Assembly (NCBI RefSeq): GCF_003634705.1
Contig: NZ_RBWU01000004.1
Span: 124,001-188,000 of the forward strand
DNA length: 64,000 bases
Direction: 5' to 3'
DNA from: Actinomadura pelletieri DSM 43383
Lineage (GTDB): Bacteria > Actinomycetota > Actinomycetes > Streptosporangiales > Streptosporangiaceae
The notes beneath the pieces are model-generated. The model made no database searches, was not told the origin of the DNA, and was given only the letters and a program-made list of their open reading frames with translations. The translations under genes and the position numbers were made by a program. Positions 28,214 through 36,318 of the stretch are shown in pieces; the first letter of the stretch is position 1; the number at the start of each line of letters is the position of its first letter.

Positions 28214-29001
28214 TGATGGAGTTAACCGGAATCGAATCGACGGTCGCCCTGGTCACCGGCGCGGCGCAGGGCATCGGCGCCGCCGTCGCCGCCACCCTGG
28301 CGGGCGCCGGGGCGCACGTCGCGGCCGTCGACCGCAACGCCGACCGGCTCACCATCGCCGTCGCCAAACTGGAGGCCGAGGGCGGGACCGCCCGCGGCTA
28401 CCCCGTCGACGTGTGCGACAGCGCGGCGGTGGACGCGCTCGTGCGGCGGGTCGAGGACGAACTCGGACCCATCGGCATCCTCGTCAACGCCGCAGGCGTC
28501 CTGCACACCGGCCGGGTGGTCGAGCTGCCGGACCGGCAGTGGGACGAGACGTTCTCCGTCAACGCGGGCGGCGTGTTCAACGTGTCCCGCGCGGTGGCCC
28601 GGCGCATGATCGACCGTCGGCGGGGCGCGGTCGTGACCGTCGCGTCCAACGCCGCCGGGGTGCCGCGCATGGAGATGGCCGCCTACGCCGCGTCGAAGGC
28701 CGCGTCCGCGCAGTTCACCCGGTGCCTGGGGCTGGAGCTGTCCGGCTACGGCATCCGCTGCAACGTCGTCTCGCCCGGGTCGACCGACACGCCCATGCTG
28801 CGCTCGATGCTCGGCGAGGAGGGCGATCCGCGGCAGGTCGTCGAGGGTTCGCCGGCCGCGTACCGGGTCGGCATCCCGCTGCGGAAGCTGGCCAGCCCGC
28901 GGGACGTGGCCGAGGCGGTCGCGTATCTCGTGTCCGACCAGGCGGGCCACGTCACCATGCACGACCTCTACGTGGACGGCGGCGCCGCGCTGCACGTCTG
29001 A
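28213..29001 (+). CDS. EntA-like short-chain dehydrogenase (putative DHHA dehydrogenase)
   Basis: 262-residue SDR with cofactor motif TGAAQGIGAAVA, NAAG, catalytic Ser in VASNAAG, YAASK (Tyr-x-x-x-Lys), and a typical C-terminal YLVSDQAGHVTMHDLYVDGG. Similar to 2,3-dihydro-2,3-dihydroxybenzoate dehydrogenase. Next to a PhzD-like isochorismatase, it is expected to oxidise trans-2,3-dihydro-3-hydroxyanthranilate (DHHA) to 3-hydroxyanthranilate, as in A33853-type clusters. Two adjacent ATGs (28213, 28216) are possible starts. Confidence 0.85.
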   Translation: MMELTGIESTVALVTGAAQGIGAAVAATLAGAGAHVAAVDRNADRLTIAVAKLEAEGGTARGYPVDVCDSAAVDALVRRVEDELGPIGILVNAAGVLHTGRVVELPDRQWDETFSVNAGGVFNVSRAVARRMIDRRRGAVVTVASNAAGVPRMEMAAYAASKAASAQFTRCLGLELSGYGIRCNVVSPGSTDTPMLRSMLGEEGDPRQVVEGSPAAYRVGIPLRKLASPRDVAEAVAYLVSDQAGHVTMHDLYVDGGAALHV

Positions 29002-29030
29002 CCGGCCCCGACGAGACCAGGAGGCTGACC

Positions 29031-29681
29031 ATGGCCATCCCCCCGATCGCGCCGTACCGCATGCCGGGCGAGGACGACCTGCCGCCCGCCGCGGTGCCCT
29101 GGCGCCCGCGCCCGGACCGGGCCGTCGTGCTGGTGCACGACATGCAGCGGTACTTCCTGCGTCCCTTCCCGGCCGGGCGGTCGCCGCTGACCGGGCTGCT
29201 CGCCAACACCGCGAAGCTGCTCGCGGCGGCGCGCGCGGCGGGAGTGCCCGTGATGTACACGGCGCAGCCGGGCGGGATGACCCGCGAGGAACGCGGGCTC
29301 CTGCACGACTTCTGGGGACCGGGCATGGGCAGGGAGGAGACCGACCGCGCCATCGTCGACGACGTCGTCCCCGAACCGGGGGAGACGGTGCTGACGAAGT
29401 GGCGTTACAGCGCGTTCGTCCGCAGCGACCTGGAAGAACGGATGCGGCGGTCGGGCCGCGACCAACTGGTCGTCTGCGGCGTCTACGCGTACATGGGATG
29501 CCTCCTCACCGCCTGCGACGCCTACAACCGCGACATCCAGCCGTTCCTCGTGGCGGACGCGCTGGCCGACCTCACCCTCGACGACCATCTGTCGGCGCTC
29601 CGCTACGCCGCGGAACGCTGCGGCGTCCCGCTGTCCACCGCCGACACACTGGCCGCACTGGAGACCGGTGATGGCGCCTAG
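29031..29681 (+). CDS. PhzD-like isochorismatase (ADIC to DHHA)
   Basis: 216-residue isochorismatase-fold hydrolase removing pyruvate from ADIC to give DHHA. The catalytic Asp is in VLVHDMQRYF and Lys in VLTKWRYSAF. The nucleophile-Cys position of related amidases is absent: the loop reads GVYAYMGCL, as in PhzD/EntB. Phz-type substrate residues RPF follow MQRYFL. The ATG at 29031 is preceded by CAGGAGG. It completes a PhzE-PhzD-dehydrogenase set for 3-hydroxyanthranilate. Confidence 0.93.
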   Translation: MAIPPIAPYRMPGEDDLPPAAVPWRPRPDRAVVLVHDMQRYFLRPFPAGRSPLTGLLANTAKLLAAARAAGVPVMYTAQPGGMTREERGLLHDFWGPGMGREETDRAIVDDVVPEPGETVLTKWRYSAFVRSDLEERMRRSGRDQLVVCGVYAYMGCLLTACDAYNRDIQPFLVADALADLTLDDHLSALRYAAERCGVPLSTADTLAALETGDGA

Positions 29682-30903
29682 CCGGCGGGACGCGGCATGG
29701 TTACCGTGCCTGCTGCTGGCCACCTTCGTCATCGGGACGGACGACTTCGTCATCGCCGGCGTCCTCCCGGTCATCGCCGCGGACCTCCGGGTGAGCGAGG
29801 CGGCCGCGGGCCAGCTCGTCACCGCGTTCTCCGTCACCTACGCGGTGGCCGCCCCCGCCATGGCCGTGCTCACCGCGCGGATGCCCCGCAAGGCGCTCCT
29901 CGTCGGCGGCCTGGCGGCCTTCGCGGCGGCGAACCTGGTGACCGCGCTGGCCCCGAACTACGCGACGCTCATGGGAGCGCGGGTGCTGACCGCGCTGATC
30001 GGCGCCACCCTCACCCCGGCGGCCTTCGCCATGGCCGAGCGGCTGTCGGCGCCCGAGCGGGCCGGACGCGCCATCGGCATGGTCGCCGCCGGGCTGACCC
30101 TGTCGCTCTTCGTGGGCGTGCCGGTCGGCACACTGCTGGGCGAGAACCTCGGCTGGCGCTCGACGTTCGTGGCGGTGGGCGTGTTCACCTGCCTGGTGGT
30201 CGCGGCCGGCTCCAGGCTGTTGCCCCGAGTGCCCGGCGCCGCCCCCCTCGGAGTGGGCGGGCAGGTGCGGACCCTTGGCCGTCCCGCGGTGCTGCTGTGC
30301 GCGGCGGGCACCGTGGTCGCCGCCGCGAGCGGCCTGATGACCTACACCTACATCGCCCCCCTGACCGAGGACCTCACCGGGCGGGGCGGCGGGATCCTGG
30401 CCCTGTTCATCGCCGTGGTCGGCGTGTCCGGCGCGGTAGGCACCGTCGCCGGCGGCCTGCTCACCGACCGCTGGGGCCCCGACCGCACGCTGCTGGCCTC
30501 GGTCGCGGGCGTGGTGACCGCCACGGCGGTGCTGGCCGCCCTGGGGACGGGCGGACGGGAGGCGGCGCCGGTGTGGCCGGTTGCCCTCACGCTCGCCCTC
30601 TGGGGGTTCGCGGCGTGGAGTTTCACCCCGCCGATGAACACCCGGATCATGCGACTGGCGGGGGAGGCGGGCACCGAGGCCGTCGCCCTGAACACCAGCG
30701 GTCTGTACGTGGGGATCGCGATGGCGGGTGCGGTGGGCGGCGCCGTCCTGGCCTCCTACGACGGCACGGGGGTCGCCGTCGCCGCCACCGCGGTCGGTGC
30801 GGTCGCCTACCTGGTGCTGGCCGTGTCCGTCCGCCGCTTCCCCGTCCGGGACGAACGTCGAACGTCGACAGGCAGGAAGGGAAACGCCCATGTCCGAGCG
30901 TAG
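29671..30903 (+). CDS. MFS exporter (DHA1-type)
   Basis: 410-residue major facilitator with about 12 hydrophobic helices. TM1 begins LPCLLLATFVIGTDDFVIAG, and the loop MPRKALLVGG and the motif GLTLSLFVGVPVGTLLGE are typical of drug-efflux MFS proteins. The ATG at 29671 lies 11 bp inside the phzD-like gene (a GTG one codon earlier is possible). Within the operon it is the likely product exporter or self-resistance pump. Confidence 0.88.
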   Translation: MAPSRRDAAWLPCLLLATFVIGTDDFVIAGVLPVIAADLRVSEAAAGQLVTAFSVTYAVAAPAMAVLTARMPRKALLVGGLAAFAAANLVTALAPNYATLMGARVLTALIGATLTPAAFAMAERLSAPERAGRAIGMVAAGLTLSLFVGVPVGTLLGENLGWRSTFVAVGVFTCLVVAAGSRLLPRVPGAAPLGVGGQVRTLGRPAVLLCAAGTVVAAASGLMTYTYIAPLTEDLTGRGGGILALFIAVVGVSGAVGTVAGGLLTDRWGPDRTLLASVAGVVTATAVLAALGTGGREAAPVWPVALTLALWGFAAWSFTPPMNTRIMRLAGEAGTEAVALNTSGLYVGIAMAGAVGGAVLASYDGTGVAVAATAVGAVAYLVLAVSVRRFPVRDERRTSTGRKGNAHVRA

Positions 30904-31591
30904 ACATGTCGTGGTCATCGGTGGAACGTCCGGGATCGGGCGCCATTTCGCCCGCACCCGGGCCGAGCACGGTGACGACGTGGTCATCACCGGCCGCGCC
31001 GAGGACCGGACGAAGGGGATCGCCGACGAGATCGGCGGGAACACCCGCGGTCTCGCGCTGGACCTCGCCGCCCCCGAACGGGTCGGCGACGCGCTCGCCG
31101 GTGTGGAACGCGTCGACTGGCTGGTCCTCGCGGCGCTCGACCGCGACCACAACACGGTCCGCGACTACCGTCCGGCCGACGCGACGCGCCTGCTGACGGT
31201 GAAGCTCACCGGCTACACCGCCGTCCTCCACGCCCTCGCGCCGCGGATGACCGACGAGAGCGCGGCCGTCCTGCTCGGCGGGCTCGCCAGCCACCGGCCC
31301 TATCCGGGGTCCACGACCGTGACGACGGCCAACGGCGGCGTCACCGCGCTGGTCCGGACGTTGGCGGTGGAACTGTCCCCGATCCGGGTGAACGCGCTGC
31401 ACCCGAGCATCGTCGCCGACACGCCGTTCTGGAGCGACAAGCCCGGCGCACGCGAGGCCGCCCGCACCAACGCGCTCACCCGGCGCGCGGTGACCATGGA
31501 GGACTGCACCGACGCGATCACGTTCCTGTTGCGCAACCGCGCGATCAACGGCGTGAACCTGAACATCGACGGCGGCGACGTCCTGCTCTGA
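30890..31591 (+). CDS. Short-chain dehydrogenase/reductase
   Basis: 233-residue SDR with GGTSGIGRHFA cofactor motif and a C-terminal GVNLNIDGGD. The active-site Tyr-x-x-x-Lys is not recognisable: where YxxxK is expected the sequence reads TTVTTANGG, so catalysis may differ or be lost. The ATG at 30890 overlaps the exporter gene by 14 bp; AGGAAGGG lies upstream. Last gene of the operon; a redox tailoring role is inferred only from position. Confidence 0.78.
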   Translation: MSERRHVVVIGGTSGIGRHFARTRAEHGDDVVITGRAEDRTKGIADEIGGNTRGLALDLAAPERVGDALAGVERVDWLVLAALDRDHNTVRDYRPADATRLLTVKLTGYTAVLHALAPRMTDESAAVLLGGLASHRPYPGSTTVTTANGGVTALVRTLAVELSPIRVNALHPSIVADTPFWSDKPGAREAARTNALTRRAVTMEDCTDAITFLLRNRAINGVNLNIDGGDVLL

Positions 31592-31622
31592 GTCCTGATG
31601 CGAGTCCTGCTCTGACGCCGGT

Positions 31623-32378
31623 CTAGCTCCGCTCCTCGTGGTCGGTGGTGCCGGTGACCCGCCACGGGCCCCACCGTCCGGTCGCGCCCTGCCCGTGCTC
31701 CCGCTCCGCGCGGGAGTAACGGGTCAGGTCGCGGGACGAGAACAGTGCCATGCCCACATGGAAGCCCGTCACCGGCACCGGAAGCCGCGCCCGGTGCGCC
31801 AGGCGGCCGTCGACGTGCCACCGGACCTCCGCCTCCTCGGGCAGGTAGGTGATGGCGTAGCGGTGCCCGAGGCCCGGCTCCGTCGACACCTCCAGGTCCA
31901 CCCGGTTGACGAAGTGCTCGTGCGGACGGGTCACCCCGGGGATCACCAGGCGTTCGAGCACCGCGAAAACCGTGTCGTTGGTCGCGGCGGCGTTGAGCAC
32001 GACACCGCTCTCCAGGTCGAAGACGTTCACCGTGCCGTACGCGTCGAGCAGGTCGTAGGGGATCTGCCCGTAGGTCCGCACCGCCATGTCGACCTCGAAC
32101 GTCAGCCGTCCCGTCGCCGGGGCGGGGAAGCGCCGCACGGACCGGTACATCTGCTTGGCGTTGTTCTGCTTCGGGTCGGTGTCGTGGAAGCGGCTGAACG
32201 GGTCGACGGTCAGTTCGAAGCGCCCGTCGCCCGTGCGGACCCGCGCGTTGCGGTCCCGGTACTCGTGCCGTTCGCCGTCCGCGCCCCGCATCTCCATGAT
32301 CCGCCAGCGGGCGGGGTCGAGCTCGTCGCCGGTGAAGTCGTCGTACGTCCAGGTGCTGATCTCCGGTGCCGAGGTCAT
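31623..32378 (-). CDS. DUF6081-type protein
   Basis: 251-residue protein without signal peptide or membrane helix, rich in beta-strand-like segments (FEVDMAVRTYGQIPYDLLDA, VNVFDLESGV). It looks like the uncharacterised DUF6081 family, distantly lectin/glucanase-like. The ATG at 32378 fits the conserved N-terminus TWTYDDFTGDELDPARW; ATG 32414 is an alternative. It is convergent with the biosynthetic operon (31 bp apart) and divergent from the symporter operon. Function unknown. Confidence 0.65.
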   Translation of the reverse strand: MTSAPEISTWTYDDFTGDELDPARWRIMEMRGADGERHEYRDRNARVRTGDGRFELTVDPFSRFHDTDPKQNNAKQMYRSVRRFPAPATGRLTFEVDMAVRTYGQIPYDLLDAYGTVNVFDLESGVVLNAAATNDTVFAVLERLVIPGVTRPHEHFVNRVDLEVSTEPGLGHRYAITYLPEEAEVRWHVDGRLAHRARLPVPVTGFHVGMALFSSRDLTRYSRAEREHGQGATGRWGPWRVTGTTDHEERS

Positions 32379-32588
32379 GCCGCCACGATCCGCCGGGCCG
32401 CCGTTCGCGGCCATCACACGTTCACGCGGTTCGGCCGGGACGGCACGCCAATCTGCGGGGCACGCCGAAGATCCCGTGAATGGGCCATGCCCGCGCGGCG
32501 GCGCTCGCCGAGACTGCCTACTGACCGCCACGCCACGACGTCGGCCTGCGCGTCGGCGTACCGGCGTCCTCGTCACGCAGGAGGTGTC

Positions 32589-32948
32589 ATGGTCACGCAG
32601 AGTCCGCCGGCGGACGGTGACCGCTATGTCGCTGCCCATTCCAGCGCCGAGTTCCAGACCCTGCGCCGCCGATCACAGGCCTTCCTCCTCTGGGCGAGCG
32701 TCGTGTTCTTCGGGTGGTGGTTCACCGGAAGCGCGCTCGCCACGTTCGCGCCGGACTTCTTCCGCCGCGAGGTCGGCGGGCCCGTGAACGTCGGCCTGTT
32801 GTTCGTCCTTCTCTCGTTCGTCCTCGTGGTCACGATCTCCGGGCTGTACCTGCGGTACGCCCGCACCCGGCTGGACCCGCTCGGTGAACGGGTCCGGGCG
32901 GATCTGGAAGCGGGTCCGGAAGTGGGTCCGAAGGGAGCAACCCGATGA
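32589..32948 (+). CDS. DUF485 membrane protein
   Basis: 119-residue protein with two hydrophobic helices (about residues 31-52 and 66-90), the YjcH/DUF485 layout. Such proteins are encoded just upstream of acetate/monocarboxylate symporters, as here (ATGA overlap with the next gene). Probably an accessory subunit of the symporter. Confidence 0.85.
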   Translation: MVTQSPPADGDRYVAAHSSAEFQTLRRRSQAFLLWASVVFFGWWFTGSALATFAPDFFRREVGGPVNVGLLFVLLSFVLVVTISGLYLRYARTRLDPLGERVRADLEAGPEVGPKGATR

Positions 32949-34615
32949 CCGTTCTCGCCGATCCACCGCCCCCGGTCGACAACACGTGGGCCGCGCCCGG
33001 GGTCGCCGTTCCCGCGACCCTCGCCATCGCGGTGGTCGTGTTCTTCCTCGTGCGGTCCGTGCGCGGCGGCGTCCGCGACCAGGACGACTTCCTGCTCGCG
33101 GGCCACCGGATCGGCCCCGGCCAGAACGCCCTCGCGCTGGCCGCCGCACCCCTCATGTACTCGACCCTGTTCATCATCACCGGTCATGTCGCGTTGAGCG
33201 GTTACGACGCGGTCCTCCTCCTGACGTCGTTCACGATGTCGATGATGCTCGGGGTGCTGCTGTTCGCCTCGCACATGCGGAACCTGGGCGCGACCACGCT
33301 CGGGGACGTGTTCGCCATGCGCGCGAGGGAACGGCCCGCGCGCATCGCCGCGTCGGTCGTCACCCTGACGATCTACGCCATGTTCACGGTCATCACGCTG
33401 GCGGCGATCGCGTTCATCCTCAACCGGTGGTTCGGCCTGGACTCCCTCGTCGGACTGGCCGGATCGGTTCTCGTCGTCGGCCTGGTCACCGTCCTGTACG
33501 TGTACATGGGCGGGATGCCCGGGGTCACCCGGGTGCTGACGTTCAAGGCGGTCGTGGCGCTCGGCGTCGTGGCGATGCTGACCACGCTGGTGCTGGTCAA
33601 GTTCGACTTCGACCTCGTCAAGCTGCTCGACACGGCCGAGGCCAGGTCGGCGCCGCAGGGCGACTACGACCTGCTCGGCCCGGGGCGCCTGTTCGGCGAG
33701 GGAGCCGACCGGTGGGTGCATCTGTCCAAGCTCTTCTGCGTCGTCGTCGGCGTGGCCGCGATCCCGTTCCTGTTCATGCGCAACTTCGCGGTGACCAACG
33801 GACCCGACGCGCGCCGGTCGGCCGGATGGGCCGCGATGATCGTCGTGGCGGTCTATGCGTGCATGGCCGTCGTCGGGCTGGGCTCGGTCGCCGTCCTCGG
33901 CCGGGAGAACATCGGTGTGATCAAGGCGCACCGCGACATCAGCCTGCCCAAGCTCGCCGACGAGCTCGGCGGGCCGCTGATGGTCGGCGCGCTCGGCGCG
34001 GTCGCCGTGCTGACGGTGGCCGGGGTCTTCGCCGCCCTGCTGATCAACGCGGTGACCTGCGTCACCCGGGACATCAATGTGCTGCGCGGACGGCGGCCCG
34101 CCCCGGAGCGGGAGCTGGCGGACGTGCGCCGCAACGTCAAGATCATCGGAATCGTCTCGGTGGTCGGCGGCGTCGCGATGCTGCCGGTACGGACCCACAT
34201 CTTCATCCCGACGTCGATCGACGTGGCGGGCGCCACGATCCTGCCGGTGGTCGTCTACACGCTGTTCTGGCGGCGCTTCAACACCGCGGGTCTGAAGTGG
34301 GCGGTCTACGGCGGGCTCGTCTCGACCATGTTCATGGTCGTGTTCTCCAACGGGATGTCGGGTGCCGAGGACGCGATCTTCGCCGGATCGAACTTCAAGT
34401 TCATCGACATCGAGCCGGGGCTGATCTCGGTGCCGCTCGCCTTCCTCCTCGGGTTCCTCGGCACGGTCCTGAGCGGCGAACGCGACGACCGCGCGTTCGC
34501 CGAGACACAGGTCCGGTCGCTGACGGGCGCCGCCGTCCCGGCACACCGCGAGGCGACCGTCGCAGCCGCCGTCGACGACGGCCGGGCGAACCGGACCACC
34601 AGCGAAGCGCACTGA
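32945..34615 (+). CDS. Sodium/solute symporter (SSS family, ActP/MctC-like)
   Basis: 556-residue transporter with about 13 hydrophobic helices, family stretches DDFLLAGHRIGPGQNALALAA and IPFLFMRNFAVTNGPDARRS. SSS relatives paired with DUF485 take up acetate, pyruvate or other short monocarboxylates with sodium or protons. Following genes encode aromatic oxidation, so an aromatic or side-chain carboxylate is possible; the substrate is not determinable here. Confidence 0.88.
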   Translation: MTVLADPPPPVDNTWAAPGVAVPATLAIAVVVFFLVRSVRGGVRDQDDFLLAGHRIGPGQNALALAAAPLMYSTLFIITGHVALSGYDAVLLLTSFTMSMMLGVLLFASHMRNLGATTLGDVFAMRARERPARIAASVVTLTIYAMFTVITLAAIAFILNRWFGLDSLVGLAGSVLVVGLVTVLYVYMGGMPGVTRVLTFKAVVALGVVAMLTTLVLVKFDFDLVKLLDTAEARSAPQGDYDLLGPGRLFGEGADRWVHLSKLFCVVVGVAAIPFLFMRNFAVTNGPDARRSAGWAAMIVVAVYACMAVVGLGSVAVLGRENIGVIKAHRDISLPKLADELGGPLMVGALGAVAVLTVAGVFAALLINAVTCVTRDINVLRGRRPAPERELADVRRNVKIIGIVSVVGGVAMLPVRTHIFIPTSIDVAGATILPVVVYTLFWRRFNTAGLKWAVYGGLVSTMFMVVFSNGMSGAEDAIFAGSNFKFIDIEPGLISVPLAFLLGFLGTVLSGERDDRAFAETQVRSLTGAAVPAHREATVAAAVDDGRANRTTSEAH

Positions 34616-34623
34616 GCGCCCGC

Positions 34624-36240
34624 ATGTTCGGAGGCATGGTGCATCCGGTACCGGTTCTCGTGGTGGGCGCGGGCCCGGTCGGCATGGTCGCCGCCCTGGT
34701 CCTCGCCCGCCACGGTGTTCCCTGCGTCCTCGCCGACCAGGGCTTCGAGACGTCCGACCATCCGAAGCTGGACTATGTCAACGCCCGCAGCATGGAGTTC
34801 TTCCGGCGGCTCGGCGTCGCCGGGGACGTCCGCGCCGCGGGCGTCGGGCCCGAGCATCCGGCGAACGTGATCTGGTCGACCGGCCACGCCGGGGAGCCGA
34901 TCACCACATGGGAGCTTCCGTCGGTGGCGGAGGAACGCCGCCGCATCGCCGAGCAGGACGACGGTACGCGCCCCGCCGAGCCCGGCCAGCGGATCTCCCA
35001 GATCGAGCTGGAGCCGGTCCTGCGCGCGCACTGCCGGCGCGAACCGCTCGTCGACCTGCGTCCCGGCCTGCGGTTCGACGCGCTCACCCAGGATTCCGAC
35101 GGCGTGACCAGCCATCTCGTGGACGTGATGAGCGACGAAGGCGTCCGGGTGCGGTCCCGTTACGTGATCGGGTGCGACGGCGCGTCGAGCCGCGTCCGCG
35201 AGGCGGCGGGCATCAGACTGGAGGGGTTCGACGTCCCCGGGCTGCCGAGCGCCTTCATGGTGCACTTCAAGAGCCGCGACCTGGACACCCTGCACCGGCA
35301 CGGCCGGTTCTGGCACTACTTCGCCTTCCGGTACGTCGTCCTCGCCCAGGACGAGGCGGACACCTGGACCGCGCACGTCAACGGCATGGACCCGAACGAG
35401 TTCGACACACCGCCCGCCGACCCCGCGGCGTTCCTGCGCGACACGATGCGGACGGAACTGAAGATCGACAAGGTGCTGTTGACCTCCCGCTGGCGCCCCG
35501 ACTTCATGATCGCGGACCGGTACCGCGCGGGACGGGTCCTCATCGCCGGGGACGCCGCCCACCGGATGTTCCCGACCGGCGCCTACGGCATGAACACCGG
35601 CGTCGGTGACGCGGTCGCCGCCGCCTGGAAGGTCGCCGCGCTCGTCCGGGGGTTCGGCGGGCCCGCACTGCTCGACGCCTACGACGCCGAACGCCGCCCG
35701 GTGGGCCTGCGCAACATGCACACGTCCCACCGGCACCTCGGCGTCCACCTCAGGGCGGGGGCGCTGCTGCGCGACGGCGTCCCGCTCCCCGCCATCGCGT
35801 CGATGCTCCAGACCGAGCGGGGTGAGAACGAGTACACGGGCGTCGAGCTGGGCTACCGCTACGGCGACTCCCCGGTCGTCTGCCATGAGGAGGGGCCCGA
35901 ACCGCCGTGGAGCCCCCGCGCGTACACGCCGACGACCTGGCCCGGAGGCCGTCCGCCCAGCCTGCTCCTGGACGACGGGACACCGATCTTCGACCGGTTC
36001 GCGGAGTCCTTCACGCTCGTCGACTTCGCGGACGACGGCCGTGCCGTCCCGCTCCTGGCGGCGGCCGCCGCCCAGGGAGTGCCGGTCCGGCACACCGTGG
36101 TGCGGGACGACCGCGTCCGCGAGATATGGGAGCGCGACCTCGTCCTGCTCCGGCCCGACCACCACGTGGCCTGGCGCGGGAACGTAACCGGCGCCGACCC
36201 GGCCGCGGTGGTCCGGCGCGTCCGAGGCGCCGGACGCTGA
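34624..36240 (+). CDS. FAD-dependent phenol-type hydroxylase (PheA/TfdB/MhpA family)
   Basis: 538-residue flavoprotein monooxygenase. FAD-binding VVGAGPVGMVAALVLARHG near the N-terminus, DG motif VIGCDGASSRVREAAG, and GDAAHRMFPTGAYGMNTGVGDA. The C-terminal ~150 residues are the thioredoxin-like domain of the phenol hydroxylase group. Start is ambiguous: ATG 34624, ATG 34636 or GTG 34639, the last best spaced from a GGAGG at 34630-34634. Nine nt after the symporter stop, so likely one operon for uptake and hydroxylation of an aromatic. Confidence 0.85.
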   Translation: MFGGMVHPVPVLVVGAGPVGMVAALVLARHGVPCVLADQGFETSDHPKLDYVNARSMEFFRRLGVAGDVRAAGVGPEHPANVIWSTGHAGEPITTWELPSVAEERRRIAEQDDGTRPAEPGQRISQIELEPVLRAHCRREPLVDLRPGLRFDALTQDSDGVTSHLVDVMSDEGVRVRSRYVIGCDGASSRVREAAGIRLEGFDVPGLPSAFMVHFKSRDLDTLHRHGRFWHYFAFRYVVLAQDEADTWTAHVNGMDPNEFDTPPADPAAFLRDTMRTELKIDKVLLTSRWRPDFMIADRYRAGRVLIAGDAAHRMFPTGAYGMNTGVGDAVAAAWKVAALVRGFGGPALLDAYDAERRPVGLRNMHTSHRHLGVHLRAGALLRDGVPLPAIASMLQTERGENEYTGVELGYRYGDSPVVCHEEGPEPPWSPRAYTPTTWPGGRPPSLLLDDGTPIFDRFAESFTLVDFADDGRAVPLLAAAAAQGVPVRHTVVRDDRVREIWERDLVLLRPDHHVAWRGNVTGADPAAVVRRVRGAGR

Positions 36241-36268
36241 CATGAACGAACGCCCGGTCAACAAGCTT

Positions 36269-36301
36269 GCCGGCCCGCGCGTTCCGGCGCGGCGGGCCGG
36301 C
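36269..36301 (+). terminator. Hairpin between hydroxylase and haloperoxidase-like genes
   Basis: Perfect 10-bp inverted repeat GCCGGCCCGC (36269-36278) / GCGGGCCGGC (36292-36301) with a 13-nt loop, 29 nt after the hydroxylase stop. It ends just before the ribosome-binding site (AAAGGAG) of the next gene, so it may terminate or attenuate read-through. Confidence 0.5.
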
Positions 36302-36318
36302 CGAAAGGAGAGTCCCCG

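Noticed and set aside
31580..31616. Direct repeat GTCCTGCTCTGA at the end of the SDR gene
   Set aside because: A short duplication of the stop region with no attachment-site or insertion features around it.
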